Positions 42,728-52,493 are shown, counted from the stretch's first letter. The stretch is 64,000 bases of DNA from JADJGC01 sp964617645 (GCA_964617645.1 CAZTYE010000003.1:248001-312000), one strand, 5' to 3'. Notes: generated by a model not told the origin, from the sequence alone. A program made the numbers and translations.

Positions 42728-43564
42728 TCACCCTCGTCCCAAGAAGCGATAAACGAAGTTCGCCCGTTGGTAAACAATCTGGAAGCCGGCACGCAGGACG
42801 TTGTGGGCCGACGGATTCTGCTTTTCCGGTGTGTCCTCAACCGTCTCCGTTATCGCGTATTTGCAGCCGATCGCCTTGGCGTCCCTGAGGCGTTTGGCGA
42901 TCAACGCATTTTGTGCGCCTTTACGCCGCTGCTCCTTCCGCGTGCCTGCCCAACCGAGCCAGGCAAGCTCATCGCGCACGAACATGGCGGCCGCGCCGAC
43001 CGGTTCGTCGTCGGCGTAGGCGATGTAATGATACCACCCGTCGCGGTCGATCACGCAGCGGACTAAGTCGACAAGCGACTCCGGCGCATTAAACGCCTCA
43101 CCGACGATCGCTGCGAACGGCTCGGCTGCGGTTGCGTTGATTCGGCGGACGTTGAGTTCGTTCTCATCGCCATCAACATCGTCAAGCGATCGATAGAACT
43201 TCGTCCAATTGTCTTTGCGCTCGAATCCGGCCTTGATCAGCCAGTGCGACAGGCTCATCGGTCGTGCCCCGGGGGCAATCTGAACTCCGAACTTCTCGAC
43301 GCCGGATTCGCGATAGAACGCAACGAGTTCCGCAATGTCCTTCTCGGTCGCCGTTTCGAGTATTCCGATGCCGAATACGCGGTTGAGAAGGAACATCGGC
43401 ACGCCCGACGCATTAAGCGCGATACCATGCCCCACTTCACGGTGTCGCAAGCCAAACTTCCTCCGCAGCGATTCTGGCGCCGCCTGCAGGAGGTCTATGT
43501 AGGGATAGGTCTCGCCGATCTCAATCAGCTCAGTGAGCTGCGGTCTTGTCAGTGCGCCCAGCAT
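42728..43564 (-). CDS. GNAT-family N-acetyltransferase
   Basis: 278 residues. The C-terminal half has the GNAT core: YADDEPVGAAAMFVRDELAWLGWAGTRKEQRRKGAQNALIAKRL, where the RRKGAQNALI segment is the acetyl-CoA pyrophosphate loop. The N-terminal half resembles a degenerate second GNAT domain. Substrate unknown. Downstream of hemW on the same strand (60-nt gap). Confidence 0.85.
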   Translation of the reverse strand: MLGALTRPQLTELIEIGETYPYIDLLQAAPESLRRKFGLRHREVGHGIALNASGVPMFLLNRVFGIGILETATEKDIAELVAFYRESGVEKFGVQIAPGARPMSLSHWLIKAGFERKDNWTKFYRSLDDVDGDENELNVRRINATAAEPFAAIVGEAFNAPESLVDLVRCVIDRDGWYHYIAYADDEPVGAAAMFVRDELAWLGWAGTRKEQRRKGAQNALIAKRLRDAKAIGCKYAITETVEDTPEKQNPSAHNVLRAGFQIVYQRANFVYRFLGRG

Positions 43565-43624
43565 GAATACAACTTATACGGCATTCCGCACATGAGTTTC
43601 AATTTGATTTCCGCACTCCTGGGC

Positions 43625-44788
43625 CTAAACAAAATCGGGCAGCAGCGTGGACATGATTAAGTCGGAACGTAACATTCCTGAAGGGGTCAATCGCAAGCGG
43701 CCGTTTTCAATGATTAAATCGCCATCCGCCTTGAGGGCGTTGATCAAATCCTGTCGCTCGGACAAGACATCGTATCCGAAATCAGTTTTGAGCGATAGAT
43801 GGTCAAGGCCGCGACTGAGCCGCAGCGAGAGCATAATCGTCTCGATTAGTCGTTTTCCGTGAGTGAGTTCCTCGACATCCGTAGGCGGAAGGCGGTTTGA
43901 ATTGAGCGATCGAACGTAACGATTAAGGTCCGGCTCAGTCTTGTAGCGAATATTCCCGATCGTGCCAACTGCCGCCGGGCCAAAGGCCAGATAGTCGCCG
44001 CCAGTCCAATACGCCAAATTGTGGCGACATTCCCGGTTCGTTTGTGAAAAATTCGAGATCTCGTATTGATTCAGACCGTGGCCGCTGAAGTGCTCGATGG
44101 CGCGGCAATACCGGGAGATCAGTTGTTCTTCTGCCGGCAGCGAAACTTCACCGCGCTGCACCTGATACCGCAATGGCACGGCGCCGTCGAGCATCAGAGA
44201 ATAAAACGAGATGTGCTGCGGTGCAAGCCCGGTCGCACGCTCCAGATCCGAGTTGAATGACGCGTCAGTCTCGTCCGGCAAGCCGAACATCAAGTCGATG
44301 GATACGTTTTCAATTCCGGCGGCGCGCGCATTGGCCACAGCTACGCCCACTTGCTCTGCTGAGTGCAGTCGCCCTAAGCGCTGCAAATTGGCCTGATCGA
44401 ACGATTGCGCACCGAACGAGATTCGATTGACGCCAAGTTGCCGCAATCCGTGGAGCTTTTCCGTTGTCGACGACTCGGGATTAGCTTCGGTAGTGAACTC
44501 GAGATCACCGTCGAAAGCAAAGTGCGATTGCAGGCGCAAAACGATCTTTTCCCACGACTGAAGCGACAACACGGTCGGTGTCCCGCCGCCAAAGTAAATT
44601 GATGTCAGCTTGCGTTGCTCGGGAAGCACACCGTTCGCTCGCCACTGGTCGACTCGCAGGTCGATCTCACGGGCGATCGCTTCGACGTAGCGATTTTCCC
44701 ACTCCGATTCGTGCACCAGCCGGTAGAAATCGCAGTAGGTGCAGATTCTGGCGCAAAAGGGGACATGGAGATAGCAGGCCAGCGGCAT
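43625..44788 (-). CDS. hemW: Coproporphyrinogen-III-oxidase-like protein HemW (haem chaperone family)
   Basis: 387 residues from ATG at 44788, giving the family start LACYLHVPFCARICTYCDF. The radical SAM motif is CARICTYC and is followed by YFGGGTPT, FTTEANPES, NRISFGAQSF and GLPDETDASF. This short form lacks the longer N-terminus of true HemN. HemW proteins bind haem and have no proven coproporphyrinogen oxidase activity. Divergent from the glycosyltransferase gene by 85 nt. Confidence 0.93.
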   Translation of the reverse strand: MPLACYLHVPFCARICTYCDFYRLVHESEWENRYVEAIAREIDLRVDQWRANGVLPEQRKLTSIYFGGGTPTVLSLQSWEKIVLRLQSHFAFDGDLEFTTEANPESSTTEKLHGLRQLGVNRISFGAQSFDQANLQRLGRLHSAEQVGVAVANARAAGIENVSIDLMFGLPDETDASFNSDLERATGLAPQHISFYSLMLDGAVPLRYQVQRGEVSLPAEEQLISRYCRAIEHFSGHGLNQYEISNFSQTNRECRHNLAYWTGGDYLAFGPAAVGTIGNIRYKTEPDLNRYVRSLNSNRLPPTDVEELTHGKRLIETIMLSLRLSRGLDHLSLKTDFGYDVLSERQDLINALKADGDLIIENGRLRLTPSGMLRSDLIMSTLLPDFV

Positions 44789-44873
44789 AATTCCAAGATA
44801 GGCAAGGCGCCGGATGCTGTCACGTGCGAATGCGCTTGATCGCTTTGGCGCGATCCGATATTTTGTCGCCACG

Positions 44874-47039
44874 ATGGCAAAAGCAAGGTCAGAGGCGCAG
44901 CCGATTGTCAAGCACGTGTGGCTTGATGTTGCCGTAGTGTTTGCGTTGGCGCTGGCGGTTCGGCTGGCGTTTTTTTTCAGTTTTCAGGATGCCCCGAGCT
45001 ATGGCTATCTCAATTTCGAGACGGCGCATTTTCACTCGCTGGCGCGTAATCTGGCCGAGCAGAACCCGGTCGGGCATGAGTCGATATATCGAGCTCCTGC
45101 GTACGCCTACCTGTTGTCGCAGCTCTACAACCTCCCGGGCGCTGATTTAGATACAGCGCTGGTAGTGCAGAATCTCGTCGGCGCCTTAACCTGCATCGCA
45201 GTATTTCTCATCGCCGCACACTACTTCTCGCGGAAAGTTGCCCTAACGGCCGGAGTCATGGCGGCGCTCTGCGGACCGTTGATCTTTCACGACAATGAAC
45301 TGTTGCCCCACACTTTTGCCCTGGGTTTATTGACGTGGTCGCTGTACGCGATGCTACGTTATTCGCTTTCGGGGAAGGCCCGACCGGCGCTATCCGGCGG
45401 ATTGTTCCTCGCATTCGCTTGTGGTCTGGCGCCGGAATCCATGCTGCTAATTCCGATTTATCTGATCTGGGTCTATCGCGGCAGTTCGCCCGGCTCCACC
45501 CGACCTGATCAGGCGATCAAAGTCCTCCTGGCAATCATCATCGGCTTGTTCCCCATCGTTTACCAGAATTACGACAAGGGCCGAGAAATCGTTCCGTTCC
45601 TGACCGATCTCAGTATTCGCACTGCAATTGCCAATCAACCGAACGCGACCGGGCGCGACCTGCGCTTGCCGGATGGCGTCCGTGAACCGGGACAGACTTA
45701 CAACTCCGCCGTTGATTATGCCCAGCGACTTCAACAAATGGAATTGACGCTTTCGGATCTGGGCGCGTTTTGGATGAAGCGCGCAATCGGCTATTTCGCC
45801 GCTCAGCCGCTCTCGTGGCTCGGTCTCGAGTTGCGAAAACTGGGGTTGCTGATCAGCGGCTACGAGTACTCGGCGGCCAAACCGATCTACTTCTTTGCCG
45901 GCGAGCATTTCCCGCTCAACCTGCTGTTGTGGCACAAAGGCGTCGCGTTTCCGATGGGGGTGATCTTACCGCTGGCGCTTCTCGTACCGCTCTCCATGCC
46001 GATGATACGGCGCCGCAAGTGGCTCTTGTCGGCATGTCTTGTCGTTTTTACGATCGCCGCGCTGTTGCTTTCGCCGCTCTCGCAGCAACGGCTCTATCTC
46101 ATTCCGGTCTTGATTGTTGCCGCTGCGGCCGGACTCTGGGGGCTGATCGATCTTTATCGCAACGGCGATTTCCAACGGTTCTATCTCCGACTGGGAACAC
46201 TCATCGCCGGTTTTGTGGTCGTAAATCTGATCGTGGTCATTCCGGGTTTGCACAAGTCCGACGCCGAGTTCGATGGTCAAATGTACATCGGCGCCGCGCA
46301 ACTGGCTCAGGGAAGACTGGCTGATGCCGAACAGGCCTTTGAGCGCGCCAATCGTGCCAACCCGCGCTCGCCGCGGCCGATCATGAGTCTGGCCGCTATC
46401 AAGTTGCGCTCGCGGGAGGACTCGCTCGCGCTCGTTCTGTACAACCGGGCTGCCGGACTCGACCCCGGCGATGACCGGCCAATTCAAGGTATCGCGGCTG
46501 CGCTGAAACGGATGCAAAACGTCGGTGAGCTAAACATGCTCCTCGCCAAGACGATTCGCGAATTTCCGCAAGCCGAGTGGGCGTATATCGAGTACGCCGA
46601 TCTTCACGTGCGCTTGCGCGAATACACTCAAGCCGCAGATATCATGCAGCGGGCCTACGAGGCGGATCCGACCAACATTGATGCCATTTTTCGACAGGGG
46701 GAAATCTACATATTGGCCGATATGCGCGGCGAAGCAGAGGAAGCCTTTAAGAAGTACTTGGAGTACCGCCCATCAAGCGTCGATGCTCACGCCAATCTGG
46801 CGCAGGTATACGCGCGCCAGCAGAAACTCGACCAGGCGTTGGCGATGTTCCAATGGGTGCGCGACCGCCAGCCGTTCAATCCGGGGTCGTTCTTCAATCT
46901 GTCTACGGTCTATATACAATTGGGTCAGTATAGCCGGGCGCGCGCCTATCTCGACACCACGCGCATGATCGATCCGGCATTTCCTCGACTCGATGATCAG
47001 CGCCGCATGATCGACTCGACTGCAGCGCAGGGACGGTAG
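44874..47039 (+). CDS. Membrane glycosyltransferase (PMT/ArnT-like) fused to TPR repeats
   Basis: 721 residues from ATG at 44874. Residues about 15-460 have about ten membrane segments with the PMT-superfamily pattern (AVRLAFFFSFQDAPSYGYLNFETAHFHSLARNL then SIYRAPAYAYLL), as in lipid-phosphate-sugar transferases. The C-terminal about 260 residues are TPR-like helical pairs (LADAEQAFERANRANPRSPRP, AEEAFKKYLEYRPSSVDAHANLAQVYARQQKLDQA). The TPR part would hang in the periplasm or cytosol and bind a protein partner. Substrate not known. Confidence 0.85.
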   Translation: MAKARSEAQPIVKHVWLDVAVVFALALAVRLAFFFSFQDAPSYGYLNFETAHFHSLARNLAEQNPVGHESIYRAPAYAYLLSQLYNLPGADLDTALVVQNLVGALTCIAVFLIAAHYFSRKVALTAGVMAALCGPLIFHDNELLPHTFALGLLTWSLYAMLRYSLSGKARPALSGGLFLAFACGLAPESMLLIPIYLIWVYRGSSPGSTRPDQAIKVLLAIIIGLFPIVYQNYDKGREIVPFLTDLSIRTAIANQPNATGRDLRLPDGVREPGQTYNSAVDYAQRLQQMELTLSDLGAFWMKRAIGYFAAQPLSWLGLELRKLGLLISGYEYSAAKPIYFFAGEHFPLNLLLWHKGVAFPMGVILPLALLVPLSMPMIRRRKWLLSACLVVFTIAALLLSPLSQQRLYLIPVLIVAAAAGLWGLIDLYRNGDFQRFYLRLGTLIAGFVVVNLIVVIPGLHKSDAEFDGQMYIGAAQLAQGRLADAEQAFERANRANPRSPRPIMSLAAIKLRSREDSLALVLYNRAAGLDPGDDRPIQGIAAALKRMQNVGELNMLLAKTIREFPQAEWAYIEYADLHVRLREYTQAADIMQRAYEADPTNIDAIFRQGEIYILADMRGEAEEAFKKYLEYRPSSVDAHANLAQVYARQQKLDQALAMFQWVRDRQPFNPGSFFNLSTVYIQLGQYSRARAYLDTTRMIDPAFPRLDDQRRMIDSTAAQGR

Positions 47040-47119
47040 CATCAGGCGACACGCTCAGCCGACAACTCCGGTCTCTAAATCACCAGCCCGCGACTGCGCC
47101 GCTACTGGCGATAACTCCC

Positions 47120-48235
47120 TCAATGGGAGTGCGCGCCGACCCAACCGATGCCCCAAGAGTTAGTTCCGACCTCCACAGAGTCGATCTTGCTCAGTGTCGC
47201 GACATCGATTTCATAGACGTAACCTTTGCCCGGGGGCGTTCCGGATGCCGCTACCCAGACGCGACGGTCGTCAGCCGAAAGCGCAACACCGAAGGAATGG
47301 CCGACGGCGAATGGGATTTCGGCCGCCAGCGTACGGCTTTGCAGATTAAGCACAACCAGAGAATTGCCCCACTTGGTAGTCGCGAAGAGATACTTGCCGT
47401 CATGCGAGAGGTGGGTCATTGCCGGCCCGGACGTCGACACGCCGGGGGTCACCGGAACACTAAACGAGTCAACAATCGTCCGAGCGGCGATATCCAACAC
47501 GCGGACCTGTTTGGCATAGAGGCAGGTGATATAGGCGTAGTTTCCCGCGTGGTCAAGCGCGATGCAATATGGCCCGTACTTGGGATTCTGCGGATCGGGA
47601 GATTGCGCCGGATCAATCGGCACGAAGGTCACCGTGTCTTCGTCGGTGTACAGCAGTGTGACATCATCCGATCGCAGATTGCAGGCGATAATGACATTTC
47701 CATCGGGAGTCGCCAGCAACTCGTGAGTTTGAGCGCCGGACTGGATCTTTTTCAAGACCGAAAGATCAGCCAATCGAATCTTGTAGATATGCCCACGCTC
47801 GGAGCCGGCGGTGTAATCGCACATGTACCCGAATTGACCGTCCGGCGTGATCGCCATGCCCGCCGGGATGACGCTGCGCTGGTTACTGAACACCGCGCGC
47901 GCCGCCGCCGTGAGATCGAAAGTCGATACGAACTGGTCGGTAGCGGCGTCGAACTTGGCAATACGCCCGGACAAATCGACGGTCATCACATAGTAGTGAC
48001 TGCGGTCGGGTTCGAACACAATGTAGTGCGGTTTGGCCACGACGGTGTTGACCGAGCCGAGCCGCGTCATCGCCTGCGTATCGAAAAGAGTAATCGTTGT
48101 ATCGTCTTGATTGAGCACATAGAGCTTTCCGGCCGGACCGGTAATTGGCTCCCTTTGTTCGCTGCCTTTGTCACTGCAAGCAGTAAGCGCCAGCACGCTG
48201 CCAATCGTCAACGTTAGGGCAAGGGATCTCAACAT
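47120..48235 (-). CDS. YncE-like beta-propeller lipoprotein
   Basis: 371 residues from ATG at 48235 with GAGGAG upstream. Signal peptide with lipobox LTACS. Repeated blade motifs such as KLYVLNQDDTTITLFDTQA, MAITPDGQFGYMCDY, LLATPDGNVIIACN, VALSADDRRVWVAASG match seven-blade YVTN/YncE propellers. Such surface propellers often bind ligands or proteins. It faces the TPR protein gene convergently. Confidence 0.88.
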   Translation of the reverse strand: MLRSLALTLTIGSVLALTACSDKGSEQREPITGPAGKLYVLNQDDTTITLFDTQAMTRLGSVNTVVAKPHYIVFEPDRSHYYVMTVDLSGRIAKFDAATDQFVSTFDLTAAARAVFSNQRSVIPAGMAITPDGQFGYMCDYTAGSERGHIYKIRLADLSVLKKIQSGAQTHELLATPDGNVIIACNLRSDDVTLLYTDEDTVTFVPIDPAQSPDPQNPKYGPYCIALDHAGNYAYITCLYAKQVRVLDIAARTIVDSFSVPVTPGVSTSGPAMTHLSHDGKYLFATTKWGNSLVVLNLQSRTLAAEIPFAVGHSFGVALSADDRRVWVAASGTPPGKGYVYEIDVATLSKIDSVEVGTNSWGIGWVGAHSH

Positions 48236-48313
48236 GAATCCAATAACTCCTCGAAATGAGTGTGCCGGCAATTAATACGTCACAGGTGCGCGTTTGTCAA
48301 TTCGCGATTGTCG

Positions 48314-50329
48314 TCAGGTACCGGCACAAATCCGGCACGGCGCCAATCCGCCGGCGAAGATGTAGTTGACCAGGAACACGGCGTCGGCAATCGACAGTGC
48401 GCCGTTGCAGTCGGCGTCGCCGTTAAGTGTCAGATTGGGCGCATTTCCACCGGCGAAGATGTAATTGACTAAGAACACGGCATCGGCAATCGAGTATGCC
48501 CCGTTGCCGTCCGCGTCTCCCGGGCGATATGTCGCACCGCCGCTGCGGCGGAAGAAATTCAGCCCGCCGTCTTCCTCGCCGAGTATCAGATCGTAGTCGC
48601 CGTCCGAGTCAATGTCGCCTCGCGTCATCGCGATGCGATTGCCGACGTCCGCGCCGGGAAGCGTGTCCGGCTGAGCGAGCAGTGTGTTCGAATCCGGAAA
48701 GACGCCGGCGGTCGCGGTATTCCTAAACCAGGTCAAACCCAACCCGCGATTCCCGACGACCAGATCCGTCTTGCCGTCACCGTCCCAGTCGACGGCATGG
48801 GGGATGGTGAAGTCGCTTGCAGTCCGCTTGAGCAGCGATTTCGTCACAAGCGTGAGCGCCGGGTTACCCGCCGATCCGGTGTTCTCATAGAGCAAGACAT
48901 TGGCAAAGCCGTTGAAATCCCACTCGCCGATAACCAGGTCGGTCAAGCCATCGCGATCCAAATCGACCGGGGCCGGCACCGCCAGTTGGTCGGTCTTAAT
49001 TCCGCCCAATTGCGTCGTCACCAGTGTCGCCAGAAACGCGCAGGAGTCTCCGTCATTGCGGTAGTATTGGACGAAACCGCTTTCGTTACCGATCAGCAAG
49101 TCCAGGTCGCCGTCGTCATCCCAATCGGTCAACGCCGGCGCGGCAGACTGACCCACATCGATGTTTTGAAAGAAGCTGGTCTGCAGCTCAAGAACCGGGT
49201 TCAGGCGCGAGCCGACATTGCGGAACCAAGCGATGCGACCGTCGCCGCTGCCCACCAGCAAATCCAAATCCGAATCACCGTCGACATCGCCGAGAGCCGG
49301 AACGGCACTCCGTCCAAGGTCGATGTTCTCCAACAGATTCAATTCCTCAAGCGCGAAGCTCGCGCTGGTCGCGGTGCCGATATTCCGGAAAAACCGCAGA
49401 TTGTCGATGATTTCGCCATTGGCCGGGCTCAGCAGCAGGTCGAAATCGCCGTCACCGTCGAGATCGGCCAGCGGTGCATGGTTGAACCCGGTTGTCGAGT
49501 TTCCGGCGCCGAGGTAGGTGTCGGTTTCGTAAGTCAAATCCGAGACAAAACGCGTACCGTGATTGCGAAAGAGATACAAATTGGGATTGAACAAGTCGCC
49601 CCAGATCAGGTCGAGGTCCAGGTCGTTATCGATGTCGACGAAGTGGATCGCCGCAAATCCATGTTGCGGGTCGGCGGACAGTGAGCGGCTGCCGCCGCCG
49701 GGAAATGCGAGGAGACTGTCGTAGAAGCCGGTGACGAAAACGAGGTTCGGCGTTGCCGGCGTGCCGGTATTGCGATAGAATACCAACTGCCCGCCCGGTT
49801 CGGGTATAAACAGATCAAAATCGTTATCGCCGTCGAGGTCGACAAAATCAGGCGTGTTGTCGACGCCGGTAGCGATCGCTCCGTATGCCGGGTCTATCTG
49901 CACGAATGTGATGTCATTCCCAACGCTGCTGTTTCGCAAGTAGCGCACGCCATTGAGCAAGTTGTCGCAGAACAGATCGAGATCGCTATCGCCGTCAATG
50001 TCAACGAATGCGTGCCAGGTGCCGATGTCCAGATTGGCAAATCGTTCGCTGATTGGCGTCCAAATCGGCATCGCAGTAGTGCCGGTGTTGTGCAGATAAT
50101 TCAGCTTGCCGATCGTCTCGCCAATGAACAAGTCGATTTTTCCGTCGCGGTCAAAATCCACTAAGGACGGCTTCGGTGAGTTGATTCCACCCCAAAACGG
50201 AAGCGCCAGAGTGTCACCGTCTACAATGACCGGGAACGGCTGATACTCCTTGACGAATTGCGCCAGAGCCAAAGGACAGCTCGCAATCGCAAGTATGAAC
50301 CATGTGATAGTCGTGCGCGCTAAGAGCAT
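48314..50329 (-). CDS. Secreted FG-GAP/VCBS repeat protein with C-terminal dockerin-like domain
   Basis: 671 residues from ATG at 50329. A signal peptide ends CPLALAQ. At least eight repeats of the calcium-binding VCBS/FG-GAP type follow, with the motif DxDxDGxxDL (FVDIDGDSDLDLF, DLDGDGDFDLLL, DVDGDSDLDLLVG). The end carries two Asp-rich units, the first GDADGNGAYSIADAVFLVNY and the second DADCNGALSIADAVFLVNY, each followed by IFAGG, as in type I dockerins. Probably an outer-surface adhesin or integrin-alpha-like propeller. Confidence 0.9.
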   Translation of the reverse strand: MLLARTTITWFILAIASCPLALAQFVKEYQPFPVIVDGDTLALPFWGGINSPKPSLVDFDRDGKIDLFIGETIGKLNYLHNTGTTAMPIWTPISERFANLDIGTWHAFVDIDGDSDLDLFCDNLLNGVRYLRNSSVGNDITFVQIDPAYGAIATGVDNTPDFVDLDGDNDFDLFIPEPGGQLVFYRNTGTPATPNLVFVTGFYDSLLAFPGGGSRSLSADPQHGFAAIHFVDIDNDLDLDLIWGDLFNPNLYLFRNHGTRFVSDLTYETDTYLGAGNSTTGFNHAPLADLDGDGDFDLLLSPANGEIIDNLRFFRNIGTATSASFALEELNLLENIDLGRSAVPALGDVDGDSDLDLLVGSGDGRIAWFRNVGSRLNPVLELQTSFFQNIDVGQSAAPALTDWDDDGDLDLLIGNESGFVQYYRNDGDSCAFLATLVTTQLGGIKTDQLAVPAPVDLDRDGLTDLVIGEWDFNGFANVLLYENTGSAGNPALTLVTKSLLKRTASDFTIPHAVDWDGDGKTDLVVGNRGLGLTWFRNTATAGVFPDSNTLLAQPDTLPGADVGNRIAMTRGDIDSDGDYDLILGEEDGGLNFFRRSGGATYRPGDADGNGAYSIADAVFLVNYIFAGGNAPNLTLNGDADCNGALSIADAVFLVNYIFAGGLAPCRICAGT

Positions 50330-50426
50330 TCTATGATACAATCGGCAAATGTCCGCGAACGGCGCAGCGACGTCGCCGCTTCAGATATACGCCGCTAACG
50401 GCGGCGCGTGAAGTCATTTGACGCTA

Positions 50427-50672
50427 TTAACCTTCCGGAAGCGTCTTATGCGAGCCGTCGCAATAGGGCGGCGTCTTGGTGTGCTTGCACTGGCAGTACG
50501 AGCGCAACTTTTTCTCAGTGACGCTGAACTCGAGCGGCTGGAATGTCGTCACCGAGTGCGAACCGTCGCAAAAGGGTTGATCCACTGAGCGACCGCAGCG
50601 GCACCACCAATAGCTGCCAACTTCAAGTTCGAGTTTCACGGATTTGCGGTCTGCGATTCTTGGCTCTGACAT
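50427..50672 (-). CDS. Double CDGSH iron-sulfur domain protein
   Basis: 81 residues from ATG at 50672 with AAGGAG upstream. Two CDGSH motifs, CRCGRSVDQPFCDGSH and CQCKHTKTPPYCDGSH, each with three Cys and one His for a [2Fe-2S] cluster. This is the tandem arrangement seen in mitochondrial MiNT-like proteins and bacterial homologues. Function is probably redox or Fe-S handling in the cytosol. It lies between the FG-GAP gene and the MmgE/PrpD gene on the same strand. Confidence 0.95.
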   Translation of the reverse strand: MSEPRIADRKSVKLELEVGSYWWCRCGRSVDQPFCDGSHSVTTFQPLEFSVTEKKLRSYCQCKHTKTPPYCDGSHKTLPEG

Positions 50673-50781
50673 CAAACTCCTTGCTATCGGCGCAAATCTT
50701 CCTGCCACCGACCGGCGCAACGCGATTACCGTCGATCGGCGATGAACCCGAACGTACTAACGGCTCGACGCGGATGACGCG

Positions 50782-52344
50782 CTATCTCCCCGAGCGCCGC
50801 CGTTTCGCTGGTGCTTTGGCGCGCTTCGCCCGAATCGGCTTCGCCTTAATCCGCATCTTGGCTTTGACCTTTGTTTTCGGTTTGGCCTTGGTCTTGGCGG
50901 ACGGTTTCCTCGTCTTTGGCCTGGGAGCCGGTTTCGCCTTGGTAGAGACATCCGGCTTCCTCACGACAGTGCCCGGCATGACCAATGCCCTGACGAACTC
51001 ATCGATCTTCTTGATCTTCTCAAGATCGTTGATCATCGCCGCAATCTTGGTACGCTGCGAGTCTGAGATATAGGGCTTGGTTAATCCGTAAAATTTGTCC
51101 ATCAGGTCGGAGTCGGTCATTGGCTCGCGCGGATCACCCTGCGCGTAGCTGACTTCCTTGGTGAGCGTTTCGCCGCTTCTGAGTTTAAGCTCGACGCGCG
51201 ACGGCTGCTCTTTCGGGAAGCGCGCTTCGAGTCCGTCATCGGCAACGACTTTGATGCGCTGGATGAACTCGATCAACTGCGGATCGTCGATGCGTGATTG
51301 CATAAACTGCAGCGGAGTCACCATGCGGTCCATAATCGCGACGCCGACGCAATACGGCATCGAATGGTCGGCGGTTTCCTTCTCCTTCGGATGGTACTTG
51401 CTCGGATCCGCAAGAATATCCACGGCGCGGTGAATTGTCGAAACCGTGACTTCTTCGATTTGCTCCCAAGTGACATTCTGCTCTTTGATCAATTTGAGGG
51501 CGGCGGTAACCGGCGACTGCGTGAGATATTCCGTCGGGAACGCCTTGAACGCGATCTGCGGCACGCGCCAGCTTTGGCCGAGCCCGTCAAAGAGAACCTC
51601 GGTTTCGAAATTGCCGCCGAGCACTTTGTAGAGACCTTCTTTGCCTTCGAAGATCTCGATTGTGCCCGTGTAGCCCTCTTTGGCCAGAAGCGCGCTGATC
51701 ACGCCCGCGTGGCACGAGAGCGGATCGGCGGTGTTTTTCATCATCGAGAGTTTGCCGGCGGCAATCGCGCCGGGGGTAAACGAACGGCAGCCGGAGATGG
51801 CCACGGCGTGCATTAGTTGCTCGGCATTGAGATCAATCATTTTCCCGGCCGACAGCGGCGAGCAGAATGCCGTGAGTGTCGCATGATGCCAGCCTCTTTC
51901 ACGAATGCCGGGATGCGCGAATTCGCACATGCGCATTTCGATCTCGTGACCGATGATGACAGCCAATAGCAAATCCTTACCCGACTTGCCGTGGCGTTCG
52001 CCCAAGGCCAGCGGCGCGGGAATGATGTCGGATGGATGCGAGGGGTCTTCTTTCCAGTAGATGTCGTTGTAGTCCATCGAACGAATCTGAATTGCATTCA
52101 TCAGCGCAGCATTGTAGCAGTTGGTCTTGACCGGCGAACCGAGAATCGACGATTCCGGCGTGCCGCCGAAGCCGTTGATCACTTTGCGCATGACTTTGGC
52201 GTCGTGCGAGTGATAGCCGCCCAAACAACAAGCAATCGAATCGAGGAGAATTCGCTTGGCGGCGGTGATCACTTCAGGGGGCACTTGTTCCCATTTAAGG
52301 TCATACACCCAGTCGGCCAAACGCCGCGAGACACTCTTTTCCAT
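50782..52344 (-). CDS. MmgE/PrpD family dehydratase-like enzyme with lysine-rich histone-H1-like tail
   Basis: 520 residues, start with GGGAGGT upstream. Residues about 1-460 match the MmgE/PrpD fold: LADWVYDLKWEQVPPEVITAAKRILLDSIACCLGGY, MNAIQIRSMDYND, HPSDIIPAPLALGE, HAVAISGCRSFTPGAI. Members act as 2-methylcitrate dehydratase, cis-aconitate decarboxylase or relatives. The last about 58 residues (about 463-520) are almost only Lys, Ala, Pro and Arg (AKTKAKPKTKVKAKMRIKAK), like the tail of histone H1. The tail is in frame and continuous with the enzyme. No prpB/prpC is adjacent, so the substrate is open. Confidence 0.9.
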   Translation of the reverse strand: MEKSVSRRLADWVYDLKWEQVPPEVITAAKRILLDSIACCLGGYHSHDAKVMRKVINGFGGTPESSILGSPVKTNCYNAALMNAIQIRSMDYNDIYWKEDPSHPSDIIPAPLALGERHGKSGKDLLLAVIIGHEIEMRMCEFAHPGIRERGWHHATLTAFCSPLSAGKMIDLNAEQLMHAVAISGCRSFTPGAIAAGKLSMMKNTADPLSCHAGVISALLAKEGYTGTIEIFEGKEGLYKVLGGNFETEVLFDGLGQSWRVPQIAFKAFPTEYLTQSPVTAALKLIKEQNVTWEQIEEVTVSTIHRAVDILADPSKYHPKEKETADHSMPYCVGVAIMDRMVTPLQFMQSRIDDPQLIEFIQRIKVVADDGLEARFPKEQPSRVELKLRSGETLTKEVSYAQGDPREPMTDSDLMDKFYGLTKPYISDSQRTKIAAMINDLEKIKKIDEFVRALVMPGTVVRKPDVSTKAKPAPRPKTRKPSAKTKAKPKTKVKAKMRIKAKPIRAKRAKAPAKRRRSGR

Positions 52345-52441
52345 TATCTGTTACCTCCCGATTGGGGAATGTGAGTCTTGATCATGCCGCGAAGTTATCG
52401 GGCGGAATCGCCCAAGTCAATGGGGTTGTTGGGAGGGAAAT

Positions 52442-52470
52442 ACGCCGCCGGAGACTAACTCCGGCGGCGT
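52442..52470 (-). terminator. 11-bp hairpin after the 954-residue dockerin protein gene
   Basis: ACGCCGCCGGA and TCCGGCGGCGT are exact complements around GACTAAC, 24 nt after the stop at 52494. On the minus strand it is followed by ATTTCCC, a short U-run. Confidence 0.75.
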
Positions 52471-52493
52471 TGGATTCGGTTTGTCGCGAACGC

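Noticed and set aside
47123..48217. 364-residue plus-strand frame opposite the YncE-like gene
   Set aside because: The minus strand gives a signal peptide, lipobox and propeller repeats; the plus frame shows none.
48797..49684. 295-residue plus-strand frame inside the FG-GAP gene
   Set aside because: Mirror of the Asp/Gly-rich repeats (GTCGAC-type codons read backwards); no independent evidence.
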